This document shows positions 52,881-62,025 of a stretch of 64,000 nt of DNA, one piece after another. The notes under the pieces were generated by a model, which worked only from the letters and a program-made list of their open reading frames with translations, ran no database searches and was not told where the DNA came from. Origin of the DNA: an uncultured Bacteroidia bacterium (GTDB lineage Bacteria > Bacteroidota > Bacteroidia > Bacteroidales > F082); NCBI GenBank assembly GCA_902769875.1, contig CACXQV010000007.1, positions 101,318-165,317 of the forward strand, written 5' to 3'. A program made the position numbers and the translations under genes. The first letter of the stretch is position 1; every line of letters begins with the position of its first letter.

Positions 52881-53948
52881 GTGGGTAGTTACATCATAAG
52901 GAAATTGCTTTACGGAATCGCGGTGCTTTGGGGCGTTGCGACGTTGGTGTTTTTCCTTTTCAATATCCTTCCTGGCGACCCTGCCCAAATGATGCTCGGC
53001 CAGCGTGCCGACAAAGAATCTGTAGATGCCATCCGTGAGGAATTGGGATTGAATCAAAGCCTTGGAAGACAATATGTTGACTATCTGAATGATTTGGTTC
53101 CGATTTCGTTTTACGAGGTGGGGAAAGGCGGACAAAAGTTGGAGAAAATCGGGCATTATGCAATGTTGGGCTCGGTTGGAACCACTGCCATCGTGCTGAA
53201 AGCCCCTTATTTGCGGATGTCGTACCAAAGCAAACGAAAAGTCTCTGATATTTTGGGCGAGGCTTTCCCTAACACCTTGCTTTTGGCTTTCGTGTCCATT
53301 TCCATAGCCATGGTATTGGGTTTGCTCATTGGCATCGTGACGGCTGTGTTCAACACGAAGTTCCTCAATAAGTTGACCTTGTTCGTCACGACCATCGGGA
53401 TGTCGTTGCCCTCGTTTTTCGCTGCCATTCTGATGGCTTGGGTTTTCGGTTTTTTGCTTGAGCATCGTACTGGTTTGAGTATGACGGGCAGCCTGTACAC
53501 CGTCGATGAATACGGTAGAGGAGAGTTCCTCAGCCTTCGCAATCTCATTTTGCCTGCTATGACTTTGGGAATGCGTCCTTTGGCCGTGGTGACCGAGCTG
53601 ACGCGCACTTCTTTGTTGGAGGCGTTGTCGATGGACTATGTGCGCACCGCCCGCGCCAAAGGTTTGAAGCCATTTCGAGTCATTTGCATACACGCTTTGC
53701 GTAACGCCTTGAATCCCGTTGTGACTGCGGTTTCCGGTTGGTTCGCCTCGCTGTTGGCTGGTGCGGTCTTTGTTGAATATGTTTTCGACTGGAAAGGCAT
53801 TGGCGTGGTGGTGGTCGATGCGCTCGACAAGTACGATTTCCCGGTCATAATGGGGGCGGTATTGCTGATTGCGGTCATGCTGATTATCGTGAATATCGTG
53901 GTTGACATCATCTATGGCTTCATCGACCCAAGAGTGAGGATAACTTGA
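52881..53948 (+). CDS. ABC transporter permease, DppB/OppB type, unpartnered
   Basis: 355 residues, GTG start. N-terminal helix and GDPAQMMLGQRA typical of peptide-transporter permeases; the binding-protein-dependent permease domain is at about 130-350 with ELTRTSLLEALSMDYVRTARAKGLKPFRVICIHALRNALNPV (EAA-loop region). No DppC, ATPase or binding-protein gene is beside it, so it must pair with products encoded elsewhere or be a residual gene. It follows BT_3928 by 7 bp and runs into the thioesterase gene. Confidence 0.85.
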   Translation: MGSYIIRKLLYGIAVLWGVATLVFFLFNILPGDPAQMMLGQRADKESVDAIREELGLNQSLGRQYVDYLNDLVPISFYEVGKGGQKLEKIGHYAMLGSVGTTAIVLKAPYLRMSYQSKRKVSDILGEAFPNTLLLAFVSISIAMVLGLLIGIVTAVFNTKFLNKLTLFVTTIGMSLPSFFAAILMAWVFGFLLEHRTGLSMTGSLYTVDEYGRGEFLSLRNLILPAMTLGMRPLAVVTELTRTSLLEALSMDYVRTARAKGLKPFRVICIHALRNALNPVVTAVSGWFASLLAGAVFVEYVFDWKGIGVVVVDALDKYDFPVIMGAVLLIAVMLIIVNIVVDIIYGFIDPRVRIT

Positions 53949-53983
53949 TGGTTTTGCCCTTCTTGAAATCTTGGAATTCTGAT

Positions 53984-54739
53984 ATGAACAAAACAGGAAA
54001 ATACGAATTCATTGCCGAGCCGTTCCATTGCGACTTTTCGGGGCGGATGTTTCTCGGTCATTTGGGAAACCAGATGCTCAATGCGGCCGATTTCCATTCC
54101 ACCGACCGTGGTTTTGGGATGAAATACCTGATGGGCATTCAACGCTCGTGGGTGTTGTCGCGCTTGGCCATCGAAATGGTGGAGATGCCTGAGCAATATG
54201 AGCATTATTCGGTTGAGACTTGGGTGGAAAGCGCGATGAAGTTCTTCACCCAGCGTAATTTTTGCGTTTTGGGCAGCGATGGCCGTGTGTATGGCTATGG
54301 CCGCTCGGTTTGGGCGATGATTGACACCGCGACGCGGCAACCTACCGACATTTTTGCCATCGACAATGGTGCTATCAACCAATGGATTGTGGACGACAAG
54401 CTCTGCCCGATTGAGCGTGGTGGAAGGGTGAAGATGTCGGACAAGTCTGAGTTTGTCGGCGAGATGGAAATCCATTACAACGACATTGACATCAACGGAC
54501 ACGTCAATTCGGTGAAATACATTGAGCATGTGCTTGATTTGTGGGACATTGCTTGGTATCGTGAGCATCGGCTCAAACGTTTTGAGATTGCATACGTCGC
54601 AGAGTCGCATCAGGGCGACAAGATAAGGTTCTTTCGCGAACAAACCGTTGATAATGAATGTTGTGTGCGATTGGCCAAGACGGAACTTGGATCGGAAAAA
54701 GAGGTCGAGGTGTGTCGTTGCAGGTTGGTCTTCAGTTGA
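53984..54739 (+). CDS. Acyl-ACP thioesterase
   Basis: 251 residues with two hotdog halves. The first has FHCDFSGRMFLGHLGNQMLNAADFHSTDRGFG, the second HYNDIDINGHVNSVKYIEHVLD, with the N-x-H-V-N-S signature and catalytic Asn/His of the FatA/FatB-like family. Releases fatty acids from acyl carrier protein. An open frame with a TTG or overlapping ATG start reaches 53945-53948, giving a 13-residue extension; MNKTGKYEF at 53984 is preferred because the family normally starts there. The 3' end overlaps the convergent barrel gene by 8 bp. Confidence 0.87.
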   Translation: MNKTGKYEFIAEPFHCDFSGRMFLGHLGNQMLNAADFHSTDRGFGMKYLMGIQRSWVLSRLAIEMVEMPEQYEHYSVETWVESAMKFFTQRNFCVLGSDGRVYGYGRSVWAMIDTATRQPTDIFAIDNGAINQWIVDDKLCPIERGGRVKMSDKSEFVGEMEIHYNDIDINGHVNSVKYIEHVLDLWDIAWYREHRLKRFEIAYVAESHQGDKIRFFREQTVDNECCVRLAKTELGSEKEVEVCRCRLVFS

Positions 54740-55490
54740 TGAGCCAAGCTATGCCGCCTCCAATGCTGTAATATTTTCCAAAGTTCTTGAAATCCAAGTC
54801 GGCTTCGAGGTCCAACTGCACGCGGCGCGAAACCAACCAAGTGACACCAAATTCGGTCATATAGCGGTTTCCTTCAACTGGATTCAAGTAATTGTAGGTC
54901 TCCACAAAGGTGCCGACGGTTTCTGAAACGCTGAAATTGAGTGCCAAAGCGAGAAACGTGGTTGGTGTTGCGGTCTCCCCATCCCATTCCAAACCGGCGT
55001 TGTAACAAATGCTGAACCAATTGTTTACCGTATTCTCGAAAAGCAGATACATCCCTGGCGAGAGATGGGAGGGAAGCAGGTCTTTCGACCCGACATGGGG
55101 AGATTTGAGCTCGGCCAACAAACCGACAGCCGGCAAAATGCCCGCACCGTCATACACTTTGAGCTTCGTTCCGATGCAGAGTGGCGCAATACCGAAAATC
55201 TGTTTTGAAACATTGTCATTGCGATGCATCAGGAAATCGGTGCCCACGCGCAATTCCATATTCTTGAAGATGCCGTATCTTAGGATAGTGCTGTTGAGGG
55301 TGATGGTTTGCGCCCCGTCGGGTGATGATTCAAAGGCGACACCGTTGTCCCATCCGAGTTTTTGGAAAGGCATTACATCAACACCATAAGTGTGGCCCGG
55401 ACGGTCGGGAACGACGGTCGGGAGTTCATCCTGAGCGTAACAAAGGAAACCGATTGACAATAGAGCTAAGAGAATGCTTAATTTCTTCAT
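54732..55490 (-). CDS. Putative outer-membrane transporter (phenol_MetA_deg-like barrel)
   Basis: 252 residues. Signal peptide MKKLSILLALLSIGFLCYAQ, then ELPTVVPDRPGHTYG, MELRVGTDF, GTKLKVYDGAGILPAVGLLAEL and repeated beta-hairpins ending SIGGGIAWLIN, as in the PF13557 'transporter' group. The substrate is unknown. An upstream in-frame Met at 55511 lies within the promoter element 55509-55516, so the ATG at 55490 is chosen. Confidence 0.78.
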   Translation of the reverse strand: MKKLSILLALLSIGFLCYAQDELPTVVPDRPGHTYGVDVMPFQKLGWDNGVAFESSPDGAQTITLNSTILRYGIFKNMELRVGTDFLMHRNDNVSKQIFGIAPLCIGTKLKVYDGAGILPAVGLLAELKSPHVGSKDLLPSHLSPGMYLLFENTVNNWFSICYNAGLEWDGETATPTTFLALALNFSVSETVGTFVETYNYLNPVEGNRYMTEFGVTWLVSRRVQLDLEADLDFKNFGKYYSIGGGIAWLIN

Positions 55491-55508
55491 TTTATGATTT
55501 TTAGGCTG

Positions 55509-55516
55509 CAAATATA
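55509..55516 (-). promoter_or_regulatory. -7 promoter element of the barrel gene
   Basis: CAAATATA on the + strand reads TATATTTG on the minus strand, 18 bp before the chosen start. It decides between two candidate ATG codons. Confidence 0.58.
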
Positions 55517-55558
55517 GTGATTAAATGCAATATGTTGGCCACAATACCGAAAAATTCG

Positions 55559-55566
55559 TATTTTTG
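55559..55566 (+). promoter_or_regulatory. -7 promoter element of tpiA
   Basis: TATTTTTG, full match. GTTG about 21 bp upstream is a weak -33. The leader to the ATG at 55634 is about 60 nt. Confidence 0.55.
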
Positions 55567-55633
55567 TAGCTTAAATCATCCAATGCTTTTGGTTATAAAA
55601 CTTTGAATCTTAAATCTTTAAATCAAAAATATC

Positions 55634-56413
55634 ATGAGAAGCAAAATCGTAGCAGGAAACTGGAAAATGAACCTCACTTTCAATGAGGCTGAAGATTTGG
55701 TCGACGACATCCTTGACCGCCTTGACGAGCAGGACGAAATGAATTGCGAAATCATCATTTGCCCTCCGTATCCTTACCTTGAAATGCTTACGGACTTTGA
55801 GTTCGATGAGCAAAGGTTCAATGTGGGGGCGCAGAATTGCAGTGCCTATGACAAAGGCGCCTACACGGGCGAGGTGTCGGCCAAGATGCTGAAATCCATC
55901 GATGTGGATTACTGCATCATCGGGCACAGCGAAAGGAGGAAATATTTCGGCGAAACCAATGAGATGCTGGCTGAGAAAATCAATCGCTTGATTGAGAACA
56001 ACATATCACCTATTTATTGTGTCGGTGAAGTGCTCGAAGAGCGTGAGGCTGGCCGCCATTTCGATGTGGTGCGCGAACAACTTGAAAAAGGCTTGTTCCA
56101 TTTGGACGGTGATGCCATTTACGATACCATCATTGCCTACGAACCCGTTTGGGCCATCGGTACGGGCAAGACCGCCACTCCTGAGCAGGCGCAAGAGATG
56201 CACGCCTTCATCCGCTCGCTGATCAAGGAACATTACGACGAGGCCACAGCCGACGAAATCCGCATCCTTTACGGCGGTAGCTGCAATGCCAAGAACGCCA
56301 CCGAATTGTTCACACAACCCGATGTGGACGGCGGATTGATTGGCGGCGCCTCGCTCAAAGCCGATGATTTCGTGTCGATTTGCCTCCAAGCCTCACATAT
56401 CGCAGAGGGATGA
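55634..56413 (+). CDS. tpiA: Triosephosphate isomerase
   Basis: 259 residues, normal length. Interconverts dihydroxyacetone phosphate and glyceraldehyde 3-phosphate. Catalytic Lys in GNWKMN (about 10-13), His in IIGHSERRKYF, Glu in AYEPVWAIGTGKTA, and phosphate-loop ILYGGSCNAKN and GGLIGGASL. Its stop overlaps the prmA start by 4 bp. Confidence 0.97.
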   Translation: MRSKIVAGNWKMNLTFNEAEDLVDDILDRLDEQDEMNCEIIICPPYPYLEMLTDFEFDEQRFNVGAQNCSAYDKGAYTGEVSAKMLKSIDVDYCIIGHSERRKYFGETNEMLAEKINRLIENNISPIYCVGEVLEEREAGRHFDVVREQLEKGLFHLDGDAIYDTIIAYEPVWAIGTGKTATPEQAQEMHAFIRSLIKEHYDEATADEIRILYGGSCNAKNATELFTQPDVDGGLIGGASLKADDFVSICLQASHIAEG

Positions 56414-57237
56414 AGACCTTTGAATATTCCTTTACCGCCCCATCATCCGACATCCAGCACGACATGCTGATTACGATGCTGGCTGATATGGGTTTCGACT
56501 CCTTTATGGACGACGACCGAGGCTTAAAGGCCTATTGCACAGACGATAATCGTGATGATTCGGCAGTGGAGAACCTGTTGACGGACCCTGCTTTCTTTGA
56601 CATCCATTTGCTGAAAGTGGAGGAGATGCCCGACAAGGACTGGAACGAGTTGTGGGAGGCTTCCTACCAGCCCGTGGTCGTCAACGGGCGTTGCCGTGTG
56701 AGGGCGCCTTTCCATCAGCCTGACCCGAGCTTTGAGTTCGATTTGGTCATTGAGCCGAAGATGTCGTTTGGGACGGCCAATCACGAGACGACCGCCCAAA
56801 TCATCCAACTGATGTTAGAGACTGATTTCCAAGGGAAAGAAGTCCTTGACATGGGTAGCGGTACGGCAGTCTTGGCCATTTTGGCCAAGAAGCTCGGCGC
56901 GGCGCGGACCGTTGCGATAGACAATGACGAGTGGGCCTACCGCAACGCCTTTACCAACGAAGGGTTGAATGGCATTTCCGACATTGAGATTGTGCTGGGC
57001 GATGCCTTGTCAATCAAAGGTATGTTTGACGTGGTGTTGGCCAACATCAACCGGAACATCCTTTTGCGCGATATGCACCATTACGTGGAGGCGATGCGCC
57101 CTGACGCCCACATTTTTTTCAGTGGTTTCTACACCGAGGATTTGGGCAGCATCAAGGCGGAGGCGGAGCGTCTCGGCTTGAGTTATAGCCGTCATTTGAG
57201 CCGCAACAATTGGGTGGCGGCAGAATTTGTCAAATAA
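56410..57237 (+). CDS. prmA: Ribosomal protein L11 methyltransferase
   Basis: 275 residues. N-terminal substrate-recognition part, then a class I methyltransferase: KMSFGTANHETTAQ, VLDMGSGTAVLAILAKKLGA (SAM motif I), AIDNDEWAYRNA, VVLANINRNIL (the N-I-N-R motif in place of N-P-P-Y). Normal length. ATGA overlap with tpiA fixes the start at 56410. Confidence 0.94.
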   Translation: MKTFEYSFTAPSSDIQHDMLITMLADMGFDSFMDDDRGLKAYCTDDNRDDSAVENLLTDPAFFDIHLLKVEEMPDKDWNELWEASYQPVVVNGRCRVRAPFHQPDPSFEFDLVIEPKMSFGTANHETTAQIIQLMLETDFQGKEVLDMGSGTAVLAILAKKLGAARTVAIDNDEWAYRNAFTNEGLNGISDIEIVLGDALSIKGMFDVVLANINRNILLRDMHHYVEAMRPDAHIFFSGFYTEDLGSIKAEAERLGLSYSRHLSRNNWVAAEFVK

Positions 57238-57261
57238 CTGATGTTTAATGTTTTAATTGAT

Positions 57262-60200
57262 ATGAAGAAAGGAATCCTTCTTGCTTTTTTGTTTATCTGG
57301 ATGGGTATGGCTTCGGCTTGGGCGCAGGCGTTTTTCCCGACGGAGAAGACGGCGTTTTATGATGCATTGTCAGCCTATCTCAATTCATCGACCTCGAAAA
57401 ACGACCGCAACGAGGCTGCTGTCGTCATGCAGGGCTTCGGCGGCGTTTGGGAAAGCTATTACACCGACGCCGAAGCCAACACGGTGATGCGCCTTTGCGA
57501 GCTGTTTCACGCCAAAAGCGGTGGCAAGGCTTATCTCAACATCTTCAATTTCGTTGAGGTGTTGCAGTGCATCCCGACCGCTGGCTTGTCGCATTCGGAT
57601 GTCAACAACTGGCTGGTTTTCACTGATATGAAGGCACAGAAGTCGATGAACGGGATGGACAAATACCTTTCTTCGTGTCGCAATGTTTTTGTTGACAAGG
57701 TGCTCTCGGCCAAAGGCAATTCCAAATGGCTCCTTCGTGATGCTTTGATGGGGTTCCCTTCGAAGGAACGTTTCGAACTGAGGGCCGAGGGTAACCTCGT
57801 TTTGGCTTCGCAAAAAGACGAATCGGTGTTGAAAGACACAAAAGGCATCTTTTATTTGGAGGACAACCGATGGGAAGGGTCGGGTGGCCGTGCCGACTGG
57901 TCGCGGTTCAACATCCCCACCGACAAGGCTTTTGTCACTTTGCCCGATTATTACACATTGAACCTGAACCGCTCGGATTACACCATCGATTCGGTGGTTT
58001 TCCACGAAGGCCAGCATTTCCATCAGGACATTCTTTGCCGATATGAGGACAAGGTGTTGGTGAATGCGCCCAACGAAAAGACCATGTTTCCGGCTGCGCG
58101 TTCCTATCGTGCTGATTATGAAATTCCTAATTTGATGCGTAACATCGACTTTGAAGGTGGATTCGGCATGATGGGCAACCAAGTGGAGGTGTTTGGTGGC
58201 GTGGAAAACAAGGCTGTTTTCCATTTCCGTCAAAACGGAAGGGAAGTTATGAAGGTGGAAGCTCCCCAATTTGTGCTTTCGGCTGATGAAGTGATGGTTT
58301 CGAACCATGTCGCGCTCAGGCTTTATCTGATGGACACTGTCACGGGCGTGATTATGGACTCGCTGTATCACAACAACTTGGGGTTCCGATATGCCAACTC
58401 AACCCGTAAGATGATGGCTTTTCGTTCGGAGCAAGGCTTTGGCGACGGGCCTTTCCACGATTATTACCACGGCTTGGATCTTTTCATCGAGGCCTTGTAT
58501 TGGGATGTTGACGGCAAGCACGTCGATTTCAGGCGTATGGAAGGCGTCAATCCTACGAGTGAGGGTGATGTGGTTTCGGTGAACTATTTCCGCACCGAGG
58601 ATTTCAAGAAGCTGCAAGGCCTCGATGGCACGCATCCCATGGTTCGCATTGAGAAGTTCCTGAAAGGCTTCGACAATGTCGACCGGCAGGTGCGTTTCTA
58701 TTCCGGCGACTTGGCTTCCTATCTGCAATACCCAATCGAGCAGGTGGTTTCGATGTTGTTGAGATTGCAGGCCGAGGGGTTTGTGGAGTATGAGAACGAC
58801 ACAAAATGGGTGACGGCCTTGCCTCGGTTTTTCGATGTGTTGGATTCGTTCCGCGAGGAGATTGATTTTGACGTGATAAAGCTGCATACTTTGACGACCA
58901 ACCGTCAGCCCAATGTTCGTGTCGATTTGAATACCAACGACTTGCTTGTTTACGGCATCACCAGCCAGATTGAGGGAGTCAACGGGTCGGCTATCTCGTT
59001 GAGCGACCGCAAGCGCGTGGTCATCGTCCCCGATTTCGGTAAACTTGTGTTCAAGCAAAACAAGAATTTCGAATTTTCGGGAGGCATCCTCGCGGGTATG
59101 TTCGAGTTTTTCACCAAAGACAGCCGCTTTTCGTATGAGGATTTCACTATCGATATGAACAAGGTTGACTCGCTGAGGTTTTATGCGCGTTACGAAAACA
59201 GGATTGTCCCCGTGCAGGGCACTTTGGAAAAGCTGCAAGGCCGATTGGAAATCGACCACGGCGACAACAAGTCGAGCCGCTACGAAACGCCGAATTATCC
59301 CATTTTCCATAGCGAGGCCGAAGGCTTCAAGTTCTATCGCAGGATCAATGGCGGCGTGTTCAATCCCGGCAGTGTCGATTCGGTGCAGACGGTTGACGAT
59401 TTGGATGGCAAGTTCTATTACGTCTTGTATCCCTTTGTCGTCGACAGCCTTAACGACCTCTCGATGCGCAAGGTGAGTTTCGACGGCGAGTTGGTTTCGG
59501 CGGGCATCCTTCCCAACATTGTTCAGCCATTGGTCGTCATGGACGACTATTCCTTGGGCTTTGTCCACCAGATTGGCGACGGCGAAACGGATTCATACCC
59601 GATGTACGCCGATTTGGGCCGGTTCCACAACAAAGTGTTTCTCTCAGAAAGCGGGTTTTTCGGTGAGGGAACGCTTGATTACCAAACGTCCACATTCCAG
59701 TCCAACCAGTTCATGTTCTATCTCGATTCTGTGGCTGGCATAACGAGTAGTTTCAAGATGTTGCCGAGGGAAGACGGCACAGGCTATCCAATGGCATCGG
59801 CTGACGCCTTGAAACTGAAATGGGACATTGGCATTCCCGAACTGACCACACAGACCATCGGAAAGCCAATTTGCATGTACGGCGACACTTATTTCACGGG
59901 CAAAACCACGCTTACGCCCGATGGCTATTCGGCTGACGGACAGTTGCGTTTCGGCCTGACAGAATTCGATTCCGACCATTTCGCACTGGATTCAAAGACT
60001 TTCGTGGCCGATTCAGCTAACTTCTTGCTCTATTCTGCCGACACCGCCAATGTCGCTTTTGCCGCAACCAACTATCGCGCCAACGTCGACTTCGATCACC
60101 AAACGGTGAAATATGACTATTTGGACAAAAACAGCAATCTCGACTTCCCGATGAACCGCTTCATCTGTTCGCTGAAGGAAGCCGAATGGGATATGGCCAC

Positions 60201-61929
60201 CAACAGCTTGCATCTTTACAATCCCGTTGAAAGTTTTGGCGATTATGCCACAGCAACCTCGCATGAAGAATTGCTCGCCATTCATGGCAACGCGGCCAAG
60301 TTCATTTCGCTTGTGCCTGAGCAGGATTCATTGCAGTTCTACAGTATGAGCGCCGAATACGATATGGCCAACTATGTGATTCACGCCCACGATGTGAAAA
60401 TCATCCGAGTGGCTGATGCCGCCGTGTTCCCTTATTTGCACGATGTTGACATCAATTCGGAATCGAAACTGGAGCCCATCAGCGGCGAACTGCTTGCCGA
60501 TACGCTGAACAATTGGCACCTTTACAAGGATGCGGTCGTCAACATCCACAGCCGCAACCATTATGATGCCCAAGGCGTATGGGATTATGTCAATGGTATG
60601 GGGGTTAGCACCCCGATTCGTTTCGATACCATCGTCCCTATTGAAGGCGTGACCCACGCTTATGCGCATATTGCTGGGAATGATGAGTTTAAATTGAGCC
60701 CACAATTCGGTTTCCAAGGTAAAATCACCCTGACGGCCACTGACCAGATGGGCTATTTCGATGGGAAATTCTCGCTTTTGGGCTTTGACGATTCAATGTC
60801 AGGTTATTCCGCCCCTATTATGGATTCAGTGGCTACTGACGATGCGATGTCAGTTATGGATAGCGTTGCCGAGGTTAGACCGATAATAAGGGATGACGAA
60901 GCTGTAGACATGCCAGCCTTGAACCATTGGTTTGCATCTGCTGCATCAATTGATCCTGCCGATATACGCATTCCCGTCGACATTGAGCGTATCCGTGAGG
61001 AAGAGCCGGAGATGGACAATGGCTTGTATTATCAAATGACTATGGATGGAGGCTATTTCGGGTCGTTCCTCACACCGCGAAAGGGGAGGGCGGAGACCGT
61101 GGAGGCGGCATCCGCCAACGGAACGCTCCGGTTCGATGCCGACAGCCTACGCTTCGTGGTGACCGACGACAACCTCTTCGACACCCACCTCGACCTTAAC
61201 CGGCGTGGCGTGGTTAGCGGTTTCGCCACTTCCGACTTGGCTTTCGATAAAGGCCTGATTGAATTTGTGATGCACGGCCGGTATGACCAATATCCCAACG
61301 ACAGCCTTGCTTTGTGCGGCCTCAACGTGCTCAACGTGCCTGTCTTCGACGATCAGGCGATGGCGGCGATGGCTGATGTCTATGCCAATTCGGGTGCCGA
61401 GTCCATCGATTTGACACAAACACAGTATCTGCATTATTTCCGCTCGGAGAATTCGGAAGAGAAAACCGAAGAACGCCAGAAAGCCGTGGAATTGGAAGGC
61501 TATCCAAAGATGCATTCGTCTGATTTCTATAGCAAAACCATCGTGATTCCCGATTTGGAAATGGTGTGGAACGACAAGTTGCACGCTTTTGTCTCGGTGG
61601 GCAAGATAGGCTTGGGCAATTTCGGGAATTATGTGGTGAACAAGTATGTGGATGGTTGTGTGGTGTTCGACCGAAGGTTGGGCAACATCACCTATTACTT
61701 CCAGAACGATATGTTCCAGACTTTCATCAACTACAATTGCGGCGATGGCCAGTTGCAAGTGCATTGCACCTATTCCGACATCAACCAACGCTTGTCCGAA
61801 ATCAAGGAGAAAGCCCGCACGCGCTCAAAGAACGACAAACGTTTTCAGTATGTTGCGGTGCCTTACGAGACGATGCTCGATTTCCTGAATCGCTTGCGCT
61901 ATGCCGGCCTGACCATAGGGACATTCTAA
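57262..61929 (+). CDS. Very large beta-rich exported protein of unknown function
   Basis: 1555 residues. Signal peptide MKKGILLAFLFIWMGMASAWAQ; the frame opens 7 codons earlier at 57241, but the Met at 57262 gives the standard signal. The N-terminal 170 residues look helical (TEKTAFYDALSAYLNSS, MRLCELFHAKSGGKAYLNIFNFVEVL). Most of the rest reads as repeated short beta-strands with a spacing reminiscent of beta-taco or beta-helix envelope proteins. No sorting domain, anchor or repeat consensus is clear, and I cannot assign a family. A single gene of 4.7 kb kept between prmA and dnaN suggests a conserved envelope role in the group, by inference. Confidence 0.75.
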   Translation: MKKGILLAFLFIWMGMASAWAQAFFPTEKTAFYDALSAYLNSSTSKNDRNEAAVVMQGFGGVWESYYTDAEANTVMRLCELFHAKSGGKAYLNIFNFVEVLQCIPTAGLSHSDVNNWLVFTDMKAQKSMNGMDKYLSSCRNVFVDKVLSAKGNSKWLLRDALMGFPSKERFELRAEGNLVLASQKDESVLKDTKGIFYLEDNRWEGSGGRADWSRFNIPTDKAFVTLPDYYTLNLNRSDYTIDSVVFHEGQHFHQDILCRYEDKVLVNAPNEKTMFPAARSYRADYEIPNLMRNIDFEGGFGMMGNQVEVFGGVENKAVFHFRQNGREVMKVEAPQFVLSADEVMVSNHVALRLYLMDTVTGVIMDSLYHNNLGFRYANSTRKMMAFRSEQGFGDGPFHDYYHGLDLFIEALYWDVDGKHVDFRRMEGVNPTSEGDVVSVNYFRTEDFKKLQGLDGTHPMVRIEKFLKGFDNVDRQVRFYSGDLASYLQYPIEQVVSMLLRLQAEGFVEYENDTKWVTALPRFFDVLDSFREEIDFDVIKLHTLTTNRQPNVRVDLNTNDLLVYGITSQIEGVNGSAISLSDRKRVVIVPDFGKLVFKQNKNFEFSGGILAGMFEFFTKDSRFSYEDFTIDMNKVDSLRFYARYENRIVPVQGTLEKLQGRLEIDHGDNKSSRYETPNYPIFHSEAEGFKFYRRINGGVFNPGSVDSVQTVDDLDGKFYYVLYPFVVDSLNDLSMRKVSFDGELVSAGILPNIVQPLVVMDDYSLGFVHQIGDGETDSYPMYADLGRFHNKVFLSESGFFGEGTLDYQTSTFQSNQFMFYLDSVAGITSSFKMLPREDGTGYPMASADALKLKWDIGIPELTTQTIGKPICMYGDTYFTGKTTLTPDGYSADGQLRFGLTEFDSDHFALDSKTFVADSANFLLYSADTANVAFAATNYRANVDFDHQTVKYDYLDKNSNLDFPMNRFICSLKEAEWDMATNSLHLYNPVESFGDYATATSHEELLAIHGNAAKFISLVPEQDSLQFYSMSAEYDMANYVIHAHDVKIIRVADAAVFPYLHDVDINSESKLEPISGELLADTLNNWHLYKDAVVNIHSRNHYDAQGVWDYVNGMGVSTPIRFDTIVPIEGVTHAYAHIAGNDEFKLSPQFGFQGKITLTATDQMGYFDGKFSLLGFDDSMSGYSAPIMDSVATDDAMSVMDSVAEVRPIIRDDEAVDMPALNHWFASAASIDPADIRIPVDIERIREEEPEMDNGLYYQMTMDGGYFGSFLTPRKGRAETVEAASANGTLRFDADSLRFVVTDDNLFDTHLDLNRRGVVSGFATSDLAFDKGLIEFVMHGRYDQYPNDSLALCGLNVLNVPVFDDQAMAAMADVYANSGAESIDLTQTQYLHYFRSENSEEKTEERQKAVELEGYPKMHSSDFYSKTIVIPDLEMVWNDKLHAFVSVGKIGLGNFGNYVVNKYVDGCVVFDRRLGNITYYFQNDMFQTFINYNCGDGQLQVHCTYSDINQRLSEIKEKARTRSKNDKRFQYVAVPYETMLDFLNRLRYAGLTIGTF

Positions 61930-62025
61930 AAAAGAGAAAAAATTTATCCAATCTGGACATCATATTCCAATTTATTCGTACTTTTACGACTTCAAATCCG
62001 AAAGAAACAAAAAAACTATATCGCG

